Positions 17,286 to 26,297 of a stretch of DNA of 64,000 nucleotides are shown here, piece after piece. Location of the stretch: positions 1,717,988-1,781,987 of the forward strand of contig NZ_CP011272.1 in assembly GCF_001610875.1 (NCBI RefSeq), in the 5' to 3' direction. This DNA is from Pirellula sp. SH-Sr6A (GTDB lineage: Bacteria > Planctomycetota > Planctomycetia > Pirellulales > Pirellulaceae). Within the stretch, counting starts at the first letter, position 1. Each line of letters begins with the position of its first letter. The notes beneath the pieces were generated by a model. That model had not been told where the DNA came from, did not search any database, and worked only from the letters and a program-made list of their open reading frames with translations. The position numbers were made by a program, and so were the translations under genes.

Positions 17286-19931
17286 ATGGCGAAAGCGAGC
17301 AAAAAGAACCTTCGACGGCTCCGCGTCGAGATCCTGGAGTCTCGTCGCGTCATGGCATCCCTCCCTTTTGGAGCGGAACCGGAGGATACCGGCGAATTCA
17401 TGCTTGGGCGGATTGCTGTCACTCCCGTCTTTCTGGAGAGCGACGGGTCCATCGATCCGAGCACGGAGAATTGGTCCCCTGCCCAAGTAGAGCAGGTCTT
17501 TTCCAATATTCAGACCGGGCTGAACTGGTGGACACAACTCTTGGCGACCAAGTCGTCTGTCCATTCGCTCGAATGGGTGATCGACCGGACCTATGTCGAC
17601 AATCAGCCCCCCATTTCTTACGAGCCAATCAATCGAAATTCGAATGCCTACACCCTTTGGGTTTCCGAGTTCTTGACCGATATCGGTTATGCTAGCAGTC
17701 CGGATATCGAGACGAATATGCGCGCATTCAACCAGGCGCAACGTCAGAAATGGAATACCGACTGGTCGTTTACCATATTCGTCGTCAATTCTCGCAACGA
17801 TGCAGACGACTCTTTTGCGGTTGGCGGTTCTTTTTCTCGCGCGTTCGCATTCGCCGGCGGGCTTTTCCAAGTCGTCCCGTCGGACCGTCCTGCATCGACG
17901 TTCACGCACGAGACAGGGCATATGTTCTGGGCCCGAGACGAGTATGCTGGCAGTGGCAATTACTACCAACGCCGAGGCTATTACAACGCCCAAAACACCA
18001 ATGCGGTCGACCTCAATCCGCAAAGCGGTTTTGTGCAGCAACCGAGCATTATGTCGAGCGATACGTCGCTTCAAACCGCGTACACGAGCCTGGTGTCCCC
18101 GGACTCGACTCTGGCTCAGATCGGTTGGAAAGACTCCGACGGCGATGGCATCTTCGACGTCCTCGATGTTCCGTTGTTGCTCGAAGGAACGGGCAGAATG
18201 TCGTCAACCGGTGCCAATTATCGGTTCGTCGGTCGAGCCGCCGCCCAGGCATTGTCGAATATCAATTCCTCCGGATTGCAGAACAATATCACGCTCAACA
18301 CGGTCGATCGCATCGAGTACCGGATCAACGGGGGAGCTTGGACGACGATCGCTACCCCTCGAACGTACGAAGCGAATATCGATGTCACGATTCCTTTGAG
18401 CGTAACCACAGGCTCGATCGAGATTCGAGCCATCGACGCGGATCTCGGCATCACCAGCAATCTGTTTCAAGGCGTGTTGGGGCCAAAACCGGATGTGACG
18501 ATTGTCTCGGGCATCAACGGATTCGTTTGGAACGATATCGATCAAAACGGCACTTGGAATTCGAATGAAAACGGGCTTTCCGGAGCCACCATTTCCTTGG
18601 TGAATGGTGCCGGTCAAGTCCTTCAACTGCAACGTACGCTGGAACCCGATGACTTCGGCAGCGGTCAGCTAAACACGGTGCAAAATGGGGTCCGCATCGA
18701 TACGATCGGAAACAACACCAACGGCCGTATCGCAGTTCTTGATGACACCGCCGCTTCAACGGGTACCAAGGTCTTCAAGCCCGTTGCGATCAACGGGACC
18801 ATACTGGACTCGTTTTCCGGAGATGATCAACAACTTCGAGCTCGATTCGATGCCAATACCACGTTCGCCTCGATCGACGTGTTTGCGGTGATCGACGATA
18901 CCGACGTCCGATTGGACGCATACGATGCGATTGGCAATCTGGTCGCACGATCGGAACGCAAAGGTTTGTTGGGTGGGCAACGGGTGACGTTGGAAGTTGG
19001 CTCTTCCTCACCAAACATTTCCTACGTCATCGCGCGAGGATTCGACAAATCGTTTGTGAAGCTGGACAATCTACGCTTTGGCCCTCGATCGACGACGGTG
19101 GCTCGAAGCGACGGGAGCTATTCATTCCCCTATCTCCCGGCTGGGACCTACAACCTGCGAGTCAGCGGGCCCTCCTCAGGCTATGAATCGAGCTCCCCTC
19201 TATCCAGCTTGCAAACCGTTGTCCTGGCGAGCGCCGCACTGTCCCACGTCGACTTTGGAATCTATCTTCCGCCGAGCCCTTGGCAGAACCCCACGCTCCC
19301 CGAGAACGTGAATAATCAAGGGGGCGTCGACCCGTTGGACGTGCTTCTCCTCATCAACGAGATCAATCGCGGTGGCAGCCGTGCGCTGCAAGGTTCGGGG
19401 CTTACCGCACCACCCTATTGGGACCCCACCGGGGATCGTGTTCTCGACCCCTTGGATGTCCTGCTGGTAATCAATTACATCAACCGGAACGGCGTCGGCC
19501 CTAGTTCCACCGGCAACCGAAGTGGAACCGGCAGCGGCGGCACGGAAGGCACGAGTGGGGCGACAGGAAGCGGCGGTACTGGCGGAAGCGGGGAAGGGGA
19601 AGCACCCAACGCGGGCAAGGTTCTGCCGTTCGTATCCTTTGTTCACGACCTGCAAGCCGCAGACCGCGAGACGCGGATCGAACGCAGCACCAGCACTATG
19701 GCCAGACGAGCCGCGGACGGGATGGAAACATGCGGTTGCCCGGCATGCTCCGCTTTTAGTTGTGTCTCGGGCGAAGCAACTCCGTCTCTCTTGGACATCG
19801 CATCCGTTTCCGACAGCTCGGAAAACGATTCCTCGATGGGGCCGAATCGTCTCTCCAAAAAAAGAGTCTCTCCAACAGTGGAGAACCTTTCGCTCGAAGA
19901 ATGGATGGATCTCGTTGCAAATCGATCGTAG
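17286..19931 (+). CDS. Secreted metalloprotease-like protein with SdrD-type and dockerin repeats
   Basis: 881 residues. The N-terminus (residues 8-25, LRRLRVEILESRRVMAS) resembles the LEPR-XLL leader found on large planctomycete surface proteins. Domain 1 (about 40-290) holds HETGH (208-212), a zinc-peptidase HExxH, followed by WARDEY; the third zinc ligand is not obvious. An SdrD B-like domain starts near 408 (GFVWNDIDQNGTWNSNENG). Two dockerin type I repeats lie at about 670-735 (DPLDVLLLINEINRGG, DPLDVLLVINYINRNG), with calcium-binding Asp/Asn. A Gly/Ser/Thr-rich linker and a Cys-rich tail (CGCPACSAFSC) end it. Probably exported and docked in a surface complex; protease activity is unproven. 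Confidence 0.75.
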   Translation: MAKASKKNLRRLRVEILESRRVMASLPFGAEPEDTGEFMLGRIAVTPVFLESDGSIDPSTENWSPAQVEQVFSNIQTGLNWWTQLLATKSSVHSLEWVIDRTYVDNQPPISYEPINRNSNAYTLWVSEFLTDIGYASSPDIETNMRAFNQAQRQKWNTDWSFTIFVVNSRNDADDSFAVGGSFSRAFAFAGGLFQVVPSDRPASTFTHETGHMFWARDEYAGSGNYYQRRGYYNAQNTNAVDLNPQSGFVQQPSIMSSDTSLQTAYTSLVSPDSTLAQIGWKDSDGDGIFDVLDVPLLLEGTGRMSSTGANYRFVGRAAAQALSNINSSGLQNNITLNTVDRIEYRINGGAWTTIATPRTYEANIDVTIPLSVTTGSIEIRAIDADLGITSNLFQGVLGPKPDVTIVSGINGFVWNDIDQNGTWNSNENGLSGATISLVNGAGQVLQLQRTLEPDDFGSGQLNTVQNGVRIDTIGNNTNGRIAVLDDTAASTGTKVFKPVAINGTILDSFSGDDQQLRARFDANTTFASIDVFAVIDDTDVRLDAYDAIGNLVARSERKGLLGGQRVTLEVGSSSPNISYVIARGFDKSFVKLDNLRFGPRSTTVARSDGSYSFPYLPAGTYNLRVSGPSSGYESSSPLSSLQTVVLASAALSHVDFGIYLPPSPWQNPTLPENVNNQGGVDPLDVLLLINEINRGGSRALQGSGLTAPPYWDPTGDRVLDPLDVLLVINYINRNGVGPSSTGNRSGTGSGGTEGTSGATGSGGTGGSGEGEAPNAGKVLPFVSFVHDLQAADRETRIERSTSTMARRAADGMETCGCPACSAFSCVSGEATPSLLDIASVSDSSENDSSMGPNRLSKKRVSPTVENLSLEEWMDLVANRS

Positions 19932-19944
19932 TCGCTCTGTCCGG

Positions 19945-21798
19945 CTACATCGCTCCGCCAAACATCCCACCCATTCCCCCTCCCATACCTCCCATCGGGC
20001 CGTAGAGCGGAACGGGAGCAGGGGGAGCAGGTTGAATGTGACTTCGGTTTTGTCGCGCGAGTTCACGAAGCAACCGCTCCAAATCGTGATGGGTTAGTTC
20101 GTTTGCATTCACAACCAGCATCGACCCAAACACCCCGAGGGTCGACGTCCCGCCCCCTAAGTCCCAAACATCCGGTTGCACACTGGTTCGAATGACCGAC
20201 ATCAACTCGTGTACCGTGCTGCTGTCGGGCAGAATGTAGCTCAAGTCATACGTTCGGACCGATTGCTTCTCGTCGTCACGGGACGTCACGACAATCATCC
20301 CATGGCGAATGTTGTAAGTCAGACCGAGAGGACTGAGAAGCAGCGTCAGCGCGTCGCGCACCGAGACTTGATTCCTAAAATGCAACAGAACAGGCTCATC
20401 AACCGCTACACCTTGCCCTTCCAGCGACTTTTCATCGGCGTATACATCGACTCCGATTTGATCCGAGATCTGTGCCAACACCGCGGCCAGTGGAATACCA
20501 TTGAATTGGACATCGATCTTCGTTTTCGATAATTTGCTCCGCAAGGCATCCGCGAGCTTCATCTCCTCCTGATCCAGTTCTCCATCCAACCAACCCGGAA
20601 GAGGTCCCTGCACTTGCCAGGCTGTTGTTTTGGTGGGTACAGGGGTAGTGCGTGCGGTCGCGGTTTTATCGGGCATTTGCGGAGCCCCGGGGCCGAAGGG
20701 ATCCAACGTAGCGGAAGGCTCCCCAACCCCACTTTCGTTAGGCACCCCATTCTGCGAATTGGCGTTCGCCTCCTGTGCGATCGAGATGGTCGTCGGCTCA
20801 TCACCGGTAAAGGCGTCGCCCGTATTCGCGCTCGCGATGGATACCTTCCCGGACTCCCCCTGCGCAGGAAGACTAAGGGGAATCGACGCGACTCCCAGCA
20901 ATGTGATCACGGCGACCGCGCCGCTCCAAACCAACGGTGATTGCAAAGCAGACCATTTCATAATCAATTCTCCTTGGACGAGACGTTGAAGAGTAGAAGA
21001 GGAAACCAAGCCGTCCGGCGAGGTAGGATCGTGCGAGTTTGTCGGATAGGTGTTCCAAAAAAGGTGCAACCATTGGTTCATTTCCGATGCGGTCGCAGCG
21101 GCGGGAATCGTTGTGATGGCTGCGAGGGATGCGCTGATACTGACACCGCGCAGTGCCAATCGAGATCGAAGATGCATTTTGCCCCTTTTGATGCGACCTT
21201 CGACGGCGCTCACCGACAATTGCATCGAATCGGCAATTTGGGGAACGGATCGCCCCGCGTAGTAGTGCTCGATGATGGGGGACCGAAGCGATTCGGGCAG
21301 GAGCTTTAATTCCTCATCGAGCACCTCGAGTTGCAGACGCATTGCCAGCGCTTCGAAAGGTCGTACCGCGTCATCGGAGTCTGGATTGGGGACGTCCCCC
21401 GGCGTCATTGCTTCGCGCCGCGAGCATTCCTGCAGTCGAGTCTGCCGTATCCTTTTCGCGACACGATACGCGACTCCGAATACAAAACTGCTGAGCGACG
21501 CACGTTTGCGAATTCGAGGGATCGACTGAAGCAAGACGATGAATGTCGCTTGGTAGGCCTCCTCGCGATCCGAGCTGCCTCGCAACCAACGGGAAAGAAT
21601 CTTGCAGACCATCGGGCTATGTCGTCGAACGATCGCCTCCATCGCATCGCGCGACCCGGTGCGTACCACGATGTTGCATAACTCTTCGTCGGATGCCTCC
21701 GCCCAATAATATTGCGTATCCAGCGATACCGAACTCGGGTCGGGTAGCGTCGATGGCGTGGATAGAGGCAATGAGGAGTATCTGTTGCGTGATGTCAT
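19945..21798 (-). CDS. ECF sigma factor fused to a membrane segment and a secretin N-domain (STN)-like domain
   Basis: 617 residues from ATG 21798, preceded by GAAGAGAAG; a GTG six codons earlier is possible. Region sigma2 lies at about 45-120 (RRHSPMVCKILSRWLRG, EEAYQATFIVLL) and sigma4 at about 165-220 (LPESLRSPIIEHYYAGRSVPQIADSM). A hydrophobic segment near 285-310 (VWSGAVAVITLLGVASIP) would span the inner membrane. After a Pro/Thr-rich linker, residues about 430-520 look like an STN/secretin N-domain, and the Gly/Met-rich tail ends GGMGGMFGGAM. A signal outside may thus directly control a sigma factor inside, perhaps through proteolysis. No separate anti-sigma gene is adjacent. Its target genes are unknown. 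Confidence 0.78.
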   Translation of the reverse strand: MTSRNRYSSLPLSTPSTLPDPSSVSLDTQYYWAEASDEELCNIVVRTGSRDAMEAIVRRHSPMVCKILSRWLRGSSDREEAYQATFIVLLQSIPRIRKRASLSSFVFGVAYRVAKRIRQTRLQECSRREAMTPGDVPNPDSDDAVRPFEALAMRLQLEVLDEELKLLPESLRSPIIEHYYAGRSVPQIADSMQLSVSAVEGRIKRGKMHLRSRLALRGVSISASLAAITTIPAAATASEMNQWLHLFWNTYPTNSHDPTSPDGLVSSSTLQRLVQGELIMKWSALQSPLVWSGAVAVITLLGVASIPLSLPAQGESGKVSIASANTGDAFTGDEPTTISIAQEANANSQNGVPNESGVGEPSATLDPFGPGAPQMPDKTATARTTPVPTKTTAWQVQGPLPGWLDGELDQEEMKLADALRSKLSKTKIDVQFNGIPLAAVLAQISDQIGVDVYADEKSLEGQGVAVDEPVLLHFRNQVSVRDALTLLLSPLGLTYNIRHGMIVVTSRDDEKQSVRTYDLSYILPDSSTVHELMSVIRTSVQPDVWDLGGGTSTLGVFGSMLVVNANELTHHDLERLLRELARQNRSHIQPAPPAPVPLYGPMGGMGGGMGGMFGGAM

Positions 21799-22220
21799 TT
21801 CGATTCTTCTCTTCACTGGGATGAGTTAAATCTATTAGTGCACGAATCACGCTTGCCCAGGCGAGGAAAATGAGAATTTTCTTTCGAGCCCCAATACGAT
21901 CTCAATCCAGCAGGGGCTCGCGTTTATCTCGCGCGTTGTGAGAAGCCCTGCGAAGAGTGCGTGTGACGCAAGATTTGCAGAAAAAACGCGAAACGTAGTT
22001 CGATGCAGAAACGAAAAAGGCCTTACAGCTATCTGATCACGCCCGAAATTCAGATAACCGCAAGGCCTATGCCCTTATGTTAGGCGGCACCTAACTGGAA
22101 GGCAAGCGATTGGTGGAAGTATTTTTAAAATCCGATGAACAAAACGCGCACTAAAGCCCTAGAAGTTCAGCCTACCGTCCACTTCTGCTGTTAGACGCCA
22201 GGATTTCCCTGACAACTGTG
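21799..22220. other. Gap between lipA stop and sigma-fusion start
   Basis: 422 bases. It carries the lipA terminator (22018-22068) and a small perfect inverted repeat GTTAGG/CCTAAC at 22079-22095. The part 21799-22017 should hold the promoter of the sigma-fusion gene, but I recognise no clear -35/-10 pair. No coding sequence is evident. Confidence 0.55.
22018..22068 (-). terminator. Rho-independent terminator of lipA
   Basis: Read on the minus strand, two 19-base arms (22050-22068 and 22018-22036) pair completely if G-U wobbles are allowed, around a 13-base loop. Perfect outer AGGCCTT/AAGGCCT and inner TATCTGA/TCAGATA segments flank the wobble part. TTTTTC follows directly at the 3' side. 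It lies about 150 bases past the lipA stop. Confidence 0.7.
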
Positions 22221-23162
22221 TCAATCTGCGTCAGCCATTTCTTTGGCGTGGTACGACGATCTTACAAACGGGCCTGAAGCCACCCGCTTGAATCCCATGC
22301 CTTTGGCGAGTCCTCGTAGCTCTTCGAACTCATCGGGGTGGACATAGCGTTCGACCGGCAAGTACTTGGGGCCTGGCTGCAAGTATTGCCCCAGAGTGAG
22401 GAAGTCGCAATCGACCCTTCTCAAGTCCGCCAAACAATCGAGAAGTTCCTCGCGTGTCTCCCCCAGCCCGAGCATCAATCCACTCTTGGTCTTGATCGCC
22501 GGATTCGATCGTTTGATATGTTGCAGCAATTCCAATGTCCAAGCGTAATCGCTCTTGGGCCCACGTACGCGCCGATAGAGGCGTGGAACCGTCTCCATAT
22601 TGTGATTGAATACTTCCGGCGCTGCCTCGATAACCCGATCGAGCCCGTGCTTATGGCGTACAAAATCGGGGGTTAGCACTTCGATTGTTGCGCCCGTTTT
22701 CTCGCGTACCGCGAGAACGCATTGGTAAAAGTGTTCCGCTCCGCCATCCGGTAGATCGTCTCGCGTGACCGAAGTGATCACCACGTGCCGCAGCCCCAAC
22801 CGATGAGCCGCTTCTGCGACACGGTCCGGTTCATCCAACTCCAGCTCCTCTGGCTTGCCTCGCTGCACGGCACAGAATCCGCAGGGCCTGGTGCAGACAT
22901 TGCCTAGAATCATGAACGTTGCTGTTTTTTGTGAATAGCATTCCATGCGATTTGGGCACTTCGCATTCTCGCACACCGTCTCCAGTTTCAACTCGCTCAG
23001 CAACCCCGAGGTAAATCGATTATCGTTCCCCTTAGGCACTTCGCGTCGCAACCAAGATGGCAACCGCCTGCTGGGCTCAAAGGTCGGAGCGGTCATGCAC
23101 CCCATGGATGGAGAATCGGCGGACTCCGCGCTGCTGTTCGATTGAATGACCGGCAGTTCCAT
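22221..23162 (-). CDS. lipA: Lipoyl synthase
   Basis: 313 residues from ATG 23162; the frame runs upstream into the neighbouring gene, so a later start is needed. ATG at residue 23 (MTAPTFEP) is an alternative and gives a length nearer to typical. A radical-SAM enzyme that inserts two sulfurs into octanoyl groups on lipoyl carrier domains. It has the auxiliary-cluster motif CENAKCPNRMEC (C64, C69, C75) and the SAM-cluster motif CTRPCGFC (C90, C94, C97). The C-terminal RSSY carries the Ser that ligates the auxiliary cluster. It lies 67 bases downstream of the molybdopterin oxidoreductase. No lipB is seen here. Confidence 0.93.
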   Translation of the reverse strand: MELPVIQSNSSAESADSPSMGCMTAPTFEPSRRLPSWLRREVPKGNDNRFTSGLLSELKLETVCENAKCPNRMECYSQKTATFMILGNVCTRPCGFCAVQRGKPEELELDEPDRVAEAAHRLGLRHVVITSVTRDDLPDGGAEHFYQCVLAVREKTGATIEVLTPDFVRHKHGLDRVIEAAPEVFNHNMETVPRLYRRVRGPKSDYAWTLELLQHIKRSNPAIKTKSGLMLGLGETREELLDCLADLRRVDCDFLTLGQYLQPGPKYLPVERYVHPDEFEELRGLAKGMGFKRVASGPFVRSSYHAKEMADAD

Positions 23163-23229
23163 ATTGTCAAGGATCTTTCTGATGGACGGGTTCTCGTCGG
23201 CTGTCACCGACCACTGTACCAAGCGGCGT

Positions 23230-25284
23230 TTATTTTTCCAGTTGTAACCGAGAAGGTTCCATTCTCGTAACTTGGACGGCGACGTTCCCAAAGGTGCTGC
23301 CCCCTCCCAAATCGGTCAACCTCTCACTCGTAATATCGTTAAGGCTTTTGCGATCCGGGGCAAGTTTGGGCCACCATTGTCCGAGAGCCACCACCACTCC
23401 CTCTTTGGCTTCGTCGCTCACCCGAACCCGCCGAACGATCGAACCGGTCGGGCTCGACACCGTTGCTCTCTCTCCATCCACGATTCCCCGCGCCAACGCA
23501 TCCGCAGGGTGGATGACCATTTGCGGTTCTCCCCCAGCTAATTTCAGGATGCTGGCGACATTCCCCATCGACGTGTTCAAAATGTGACTTCCCGGCGGGG
23601 AAATCAGTCGCAACGGAAAAGAGTCGCTGAGCTGCTCTTCAAACTCCAGTTGCGCAGGGGGAGGAGAAAACCGAATTTTACGGTCGGGGAAGTGACTTCC
23701 ATCAGCATAAGGCCGAAACTCGCTCGGAAACTGAAGCTTGATCGACTTTTCGCTCTTCAACCGCTCCGCATCGATACCTGCCAACCAAGGATTCGAACTG
23801 GCTAGCAATGCCTTCAAGATCTGATCCCGATCCATCTCAAACGGCCTCACCTCGATATCCATCGCCCCTGCAATCTTTCTAAAGATCCAGCTGTTAGGAC
23901 GCGCCTCGCCTCTAGGTGCAACGACTGGTTCGGAATATTGGAGGTAATAATGTCCATACGATGTATAAACGTCGTGATGCTCGAGGAAGGTTGTCGCCGG
24001 GAGCAAGTAATCGGCGAAGTCGGCGGTATCGGTTTGAAAGTGTTCGAGAACGACGGTAAATAGATCTTCACGCGCCAACCCTCGTCGAACGCGGGACGAA
24101 TCGGGAGCGACAGCCGCAGGATTCGAATTGAAAACAAACAGACCGTGGACCCGGGTTGGCTCAGCCGTCAGCTCGCTAGCCAACAAATTCATGTTCACAT
24201 GCCTGCTGCTCGGCGGATAGTCTCCATTGCCGTTCACCGCTGCGGTATGGAGCCCAAAAGCGCCGCTGGTCGAAAGGGCTGCGCCTCCCCCGAGCTTCTT
24301 CCATGCACCCACTAGAGCGGGCAATAACGTGACCGCACGGATCGCATTGCCACCGCTCTCATTGCGGGTCATCCCATACCCGACTTTGATAAACGGCGCA
24401 GCACTTGTGGCAAACGCACGAACCATTCGGGTGAGGTTCTCCAGAGGAATATCGCAATACTCCGACGCACGCTCCAGCGTCCAAGGTTCACAGGCACGGC
24501 GAAACTCTTCGATTCCATGCGCGAACCGATTCAAGTAATCGACGTCCTCCCAGCCGTTTCGGAAAATCTCGTTCGCGATCGCGAGAGCCAGCGCGGTGTC
24601 GGTACCTACTCGGATTTGCCAGTGCTCATCCGCGAAACGCGAGGTTTCGTTTCGATAGGGGTCGATATGCAAGATCCGTGCACCATTCTGCCTCGCAATC
24701 TTCAAAACGGGAGCCAAATGGGAGTTGCTGCGCAGCGCATTGATCCCCCAAAGCACCACATACCGAGCATGGATCAAATCCTCCGGATCGGTGCTCAACT
24801 TATTGGGGCCGTAATTCATCTCCCAAGCGGTTCCGCCCGTGGCTGCACAAATGGTTTGATCCAATTCCACTGCGCCGATACGACGAAAAAACGCGAGAGG
24901 CATTTGCCCTTCAATTACCCCCATCGTTCCGGCGTAGTGATAGGGTAAAATCGAGTCGCCACCTGCCGATGCGAGGATTTGACCTGTGCGTCTTGCGATC
25001 TCCTCAATCGCTTGCTCCCAGCTGATTCGCTCGAATCGGCCCTCCCCTTTCTCACCCACTCGTTTCATCGGATAGAGAAGCCTGTCCGCTTGTTCTTGTC
25101 GCTCCGGGTAGCGGGCCATCTTCACACAGGCGAATCCTTGGGTGATCGGGTGGTCGGGATCCCCCGCCAGCTTCGTGACTTTTCCATTTTCGACCGTGAT
25201 CCGCAGCGAGCACGCGTCGGGGCAATCCAAAGCGCAGACCGACGGTAGAACTTGAGTGGTCGACGGGAGTACAGTTAGAGGCAT
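23230..25284 (-). CDS. Molybdopterin-dependent oxidoreductase (formate dehydrogenase/DMSO reductase superfamily)
   Basis: 684 residues. The N-terminus has CALDCPDAC and then CVKM, four cysteines for a [4Fe-4S] cluster. Molybdopterin-guanine-dinucleotide-binding stretches follow (TGGTAWEMNYG, VVLWGINALRSNSH, KVGYGMTRNESGGN), and the C-terminal molydopterin-binding domain (SFPLRLISPPGSHILNTS) is present. No signal peptide or twin-arginine motif is visible, so it is likely cytoplasmic. It keeps only the catalytic subunit: no electron-transfer or membrane partner is beside it. The substrate cannot be read from sequence. It is the gene immediately upstream of lipA, with the same direction. Confidence 0.85.
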   Translation of the reverse strand: MPLTVLPSTTQVLPSVCALDCPDACSLRITVENGKVTKLAGDPDHPITQGFACVKMARYPERQEQADRLLYPMKRVGEKGEGRFERISWEQAIEEIARRTGQILASAGGDSILPYHYAGTMGVIEGQMPLAFFRRIGAVELDQTICAATGGTAWEMNYGPNKLSTDPEDLIHARYVVLWGINALRSNSHLAPVLKIARQNGARILHIDPYRNETSRFADEHWQIRVGTDTALALAIANEIFRNGWEDVDYLNRFAHGIEEFRRACEPWTLERASEYCDIPLENLTRMVRAFATSAAPFIKVGYGMTRNESGGNAIRAVTLLPALVGAWKKLGGGAALSTSGAFGLHTAAVNGNGDYPPSSRHVNMNLLASELTAEPTRVHGLFVFNSNPAAVAPDSSRVRRGLAREDLFTVVLEHFQTDTADFADYLLPATTFLEHHDVYTSYGHYYLQYSEPVVAPRGEARPNSWIFRKIAGAMDIEVRPFEMDRDQILKALLASSNPWLAGIDAERLKSEKSIKLQFPSEFRPYADGSHFPDRKIRFSPPPAQLEFEEQLSDSFPLRLISPPGSHILNTSMGNVASILKLAGGEPQMVIHPADALARGIVDGERATVSSPTGSIVRRVRVSDEAKEGVVVALGQWWPKLAPDRKSLNDITSERLTDLGGGSTFGNVAVQVTRMEPSRLQLEK

Positions 25285-25328
25285 CTTCGTCCTTTTACGC
25301 TAAGTAGGGGATCGAAAGCCGGGGCAGG

Positions 25329-26297
25329 CTAGGCTTCGGGGGCAGTGAAGGGGACCACGTCGGCCAACTGATCGGACTCGCAAGCCAACATGACCAATCG
25401 ATCGAACCCCAATGCGCAACCGCACGAACTGGGCATCCCCTGCTCCATGGCTCGCAGAAGCTTCTCGCATGGGGGGAGCGACCTTTTACCGTCCCGAAGA
25501 CGCTGCGCATTGGCGATTGCGTCGCGTTCTCGCAGCACTTTCGCATCCAAAAGCTCATGATACCCATTGGCCAACTCAACTCCGCGATAAAAGAGTTCAT
25601 ACCGCTCCGCTGTCCGTGGATCCTCCGTCGATACCACCGCTAGCGCCGCTTGCGTGGCCGGGAAATGGGTGATCAAAACCGGAGTATCACCCCCAAGCCT
25701 CGGTTGAACCCGTTCGGAGAAAATCAGATTGACCCAATCGTCCCAATCATTGGTCCAATCGACCGATTCCACGAGCCCTTCGCGCACGGACCAATCGGCT
25801 AACGCGTCGCGATCCAAATCAAAGAGTGGCAAACCGGTCGCTTGCTCGAACGCACTGGCAAAAGTCATCCGTATTGCGGGGGAGGTTCGCAGCATAACGC
25901 CAAGAAGGTCCGATAAAAGCTGAAGTCCTTGCTCATGCCCCGCGCCGACGTCGTACCATTCCGCCATGGTGAATTCGGGATTGTGCCAACGACCAAGCTC
26001 TCCGGCTCGAAATACGGGACCGATCTGATAGATGCTCCCCATTCCCATCGCCAGCAGTCGCTTCATCGACTGCTCGGGAGATGTTTGGAGAAACCATTCT
26101 TGCTCCCCATTCCCCGGCAGGGAAAGCCTCACCGATATGGGATCCAAGTGGCGATCGATCACTGTCTCGCTGCACAAGGCTGGCGTCTGGACCTCCACGA
26201 ACCCTCGCTCATCGAAGAAACTTCGCAACCGACGGAGCATCTCGGCCCGGCGCCGGAGGTTCTCCCGGAGCAATTGAGGAGCTCGTTGCCAGTTCAT
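25329..26297 (-). CDS. epmA: Elongation factor P--(R)-beta-lysine ligase-like protein (EpmA/GenX/PoxA)
   Basis: 322 residues, a lysyl-tRNA-synthetase catalytic core without the anticodon-binding domain. Class II motifs are visible: motif 1 at RGFVEVQTPAL, motif 2 at FRAGELGRWHNPEFTMAEWY, and motif 3 at GCALGFDRLVML near the C-terminus. EpmA attaches beta-lysine to a lysine of EF-P, relieving ribosome stalling at proline stretches. Its ATG overlaps the stop of trpE by four bases, so the two are translationally coupled. The partner aminomutase (epmB) and efp are not in the window. Proline-rich proteins nearby would be plausible clients, but that is a guess. Confidence 0.85.
   Translation of the reverse strand: MNWQRAPQLLRENLRRRAEMLRRLRSFFDERGFVEVQTPALCSETVIDRHLDPISVRLSLPGNGEQEWFLQTSPEQSMKRLLAMGMGSIYQIGPVFRAGELGRWHNPEFTMAEWYDVGAGHEQGLQLLSDLLGVMLRTSPAIRMTFASAFEQATGLPLFDLDRDALADWSVREGLVESVDWTNDWDDWVNLIFSERVQPRLGGDTPVLITHFPATQAALAVVSTEDPRTAERYELFYRGVELANGYHELLDAKVLRERDAIANAQRLRDGKRSLPPCEKLLRAMEQGMPSSCGCALGFDRLVMLACESDQLADVVPFTAPEA

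Noticed and set aside
22079-22095. GTTAGG...CCTAAC, resembling the core of an integron attC site
   Set aside because: Only a 17-bp simple inverted repeat; there is no second pair of arms, cassette gene or integrase.
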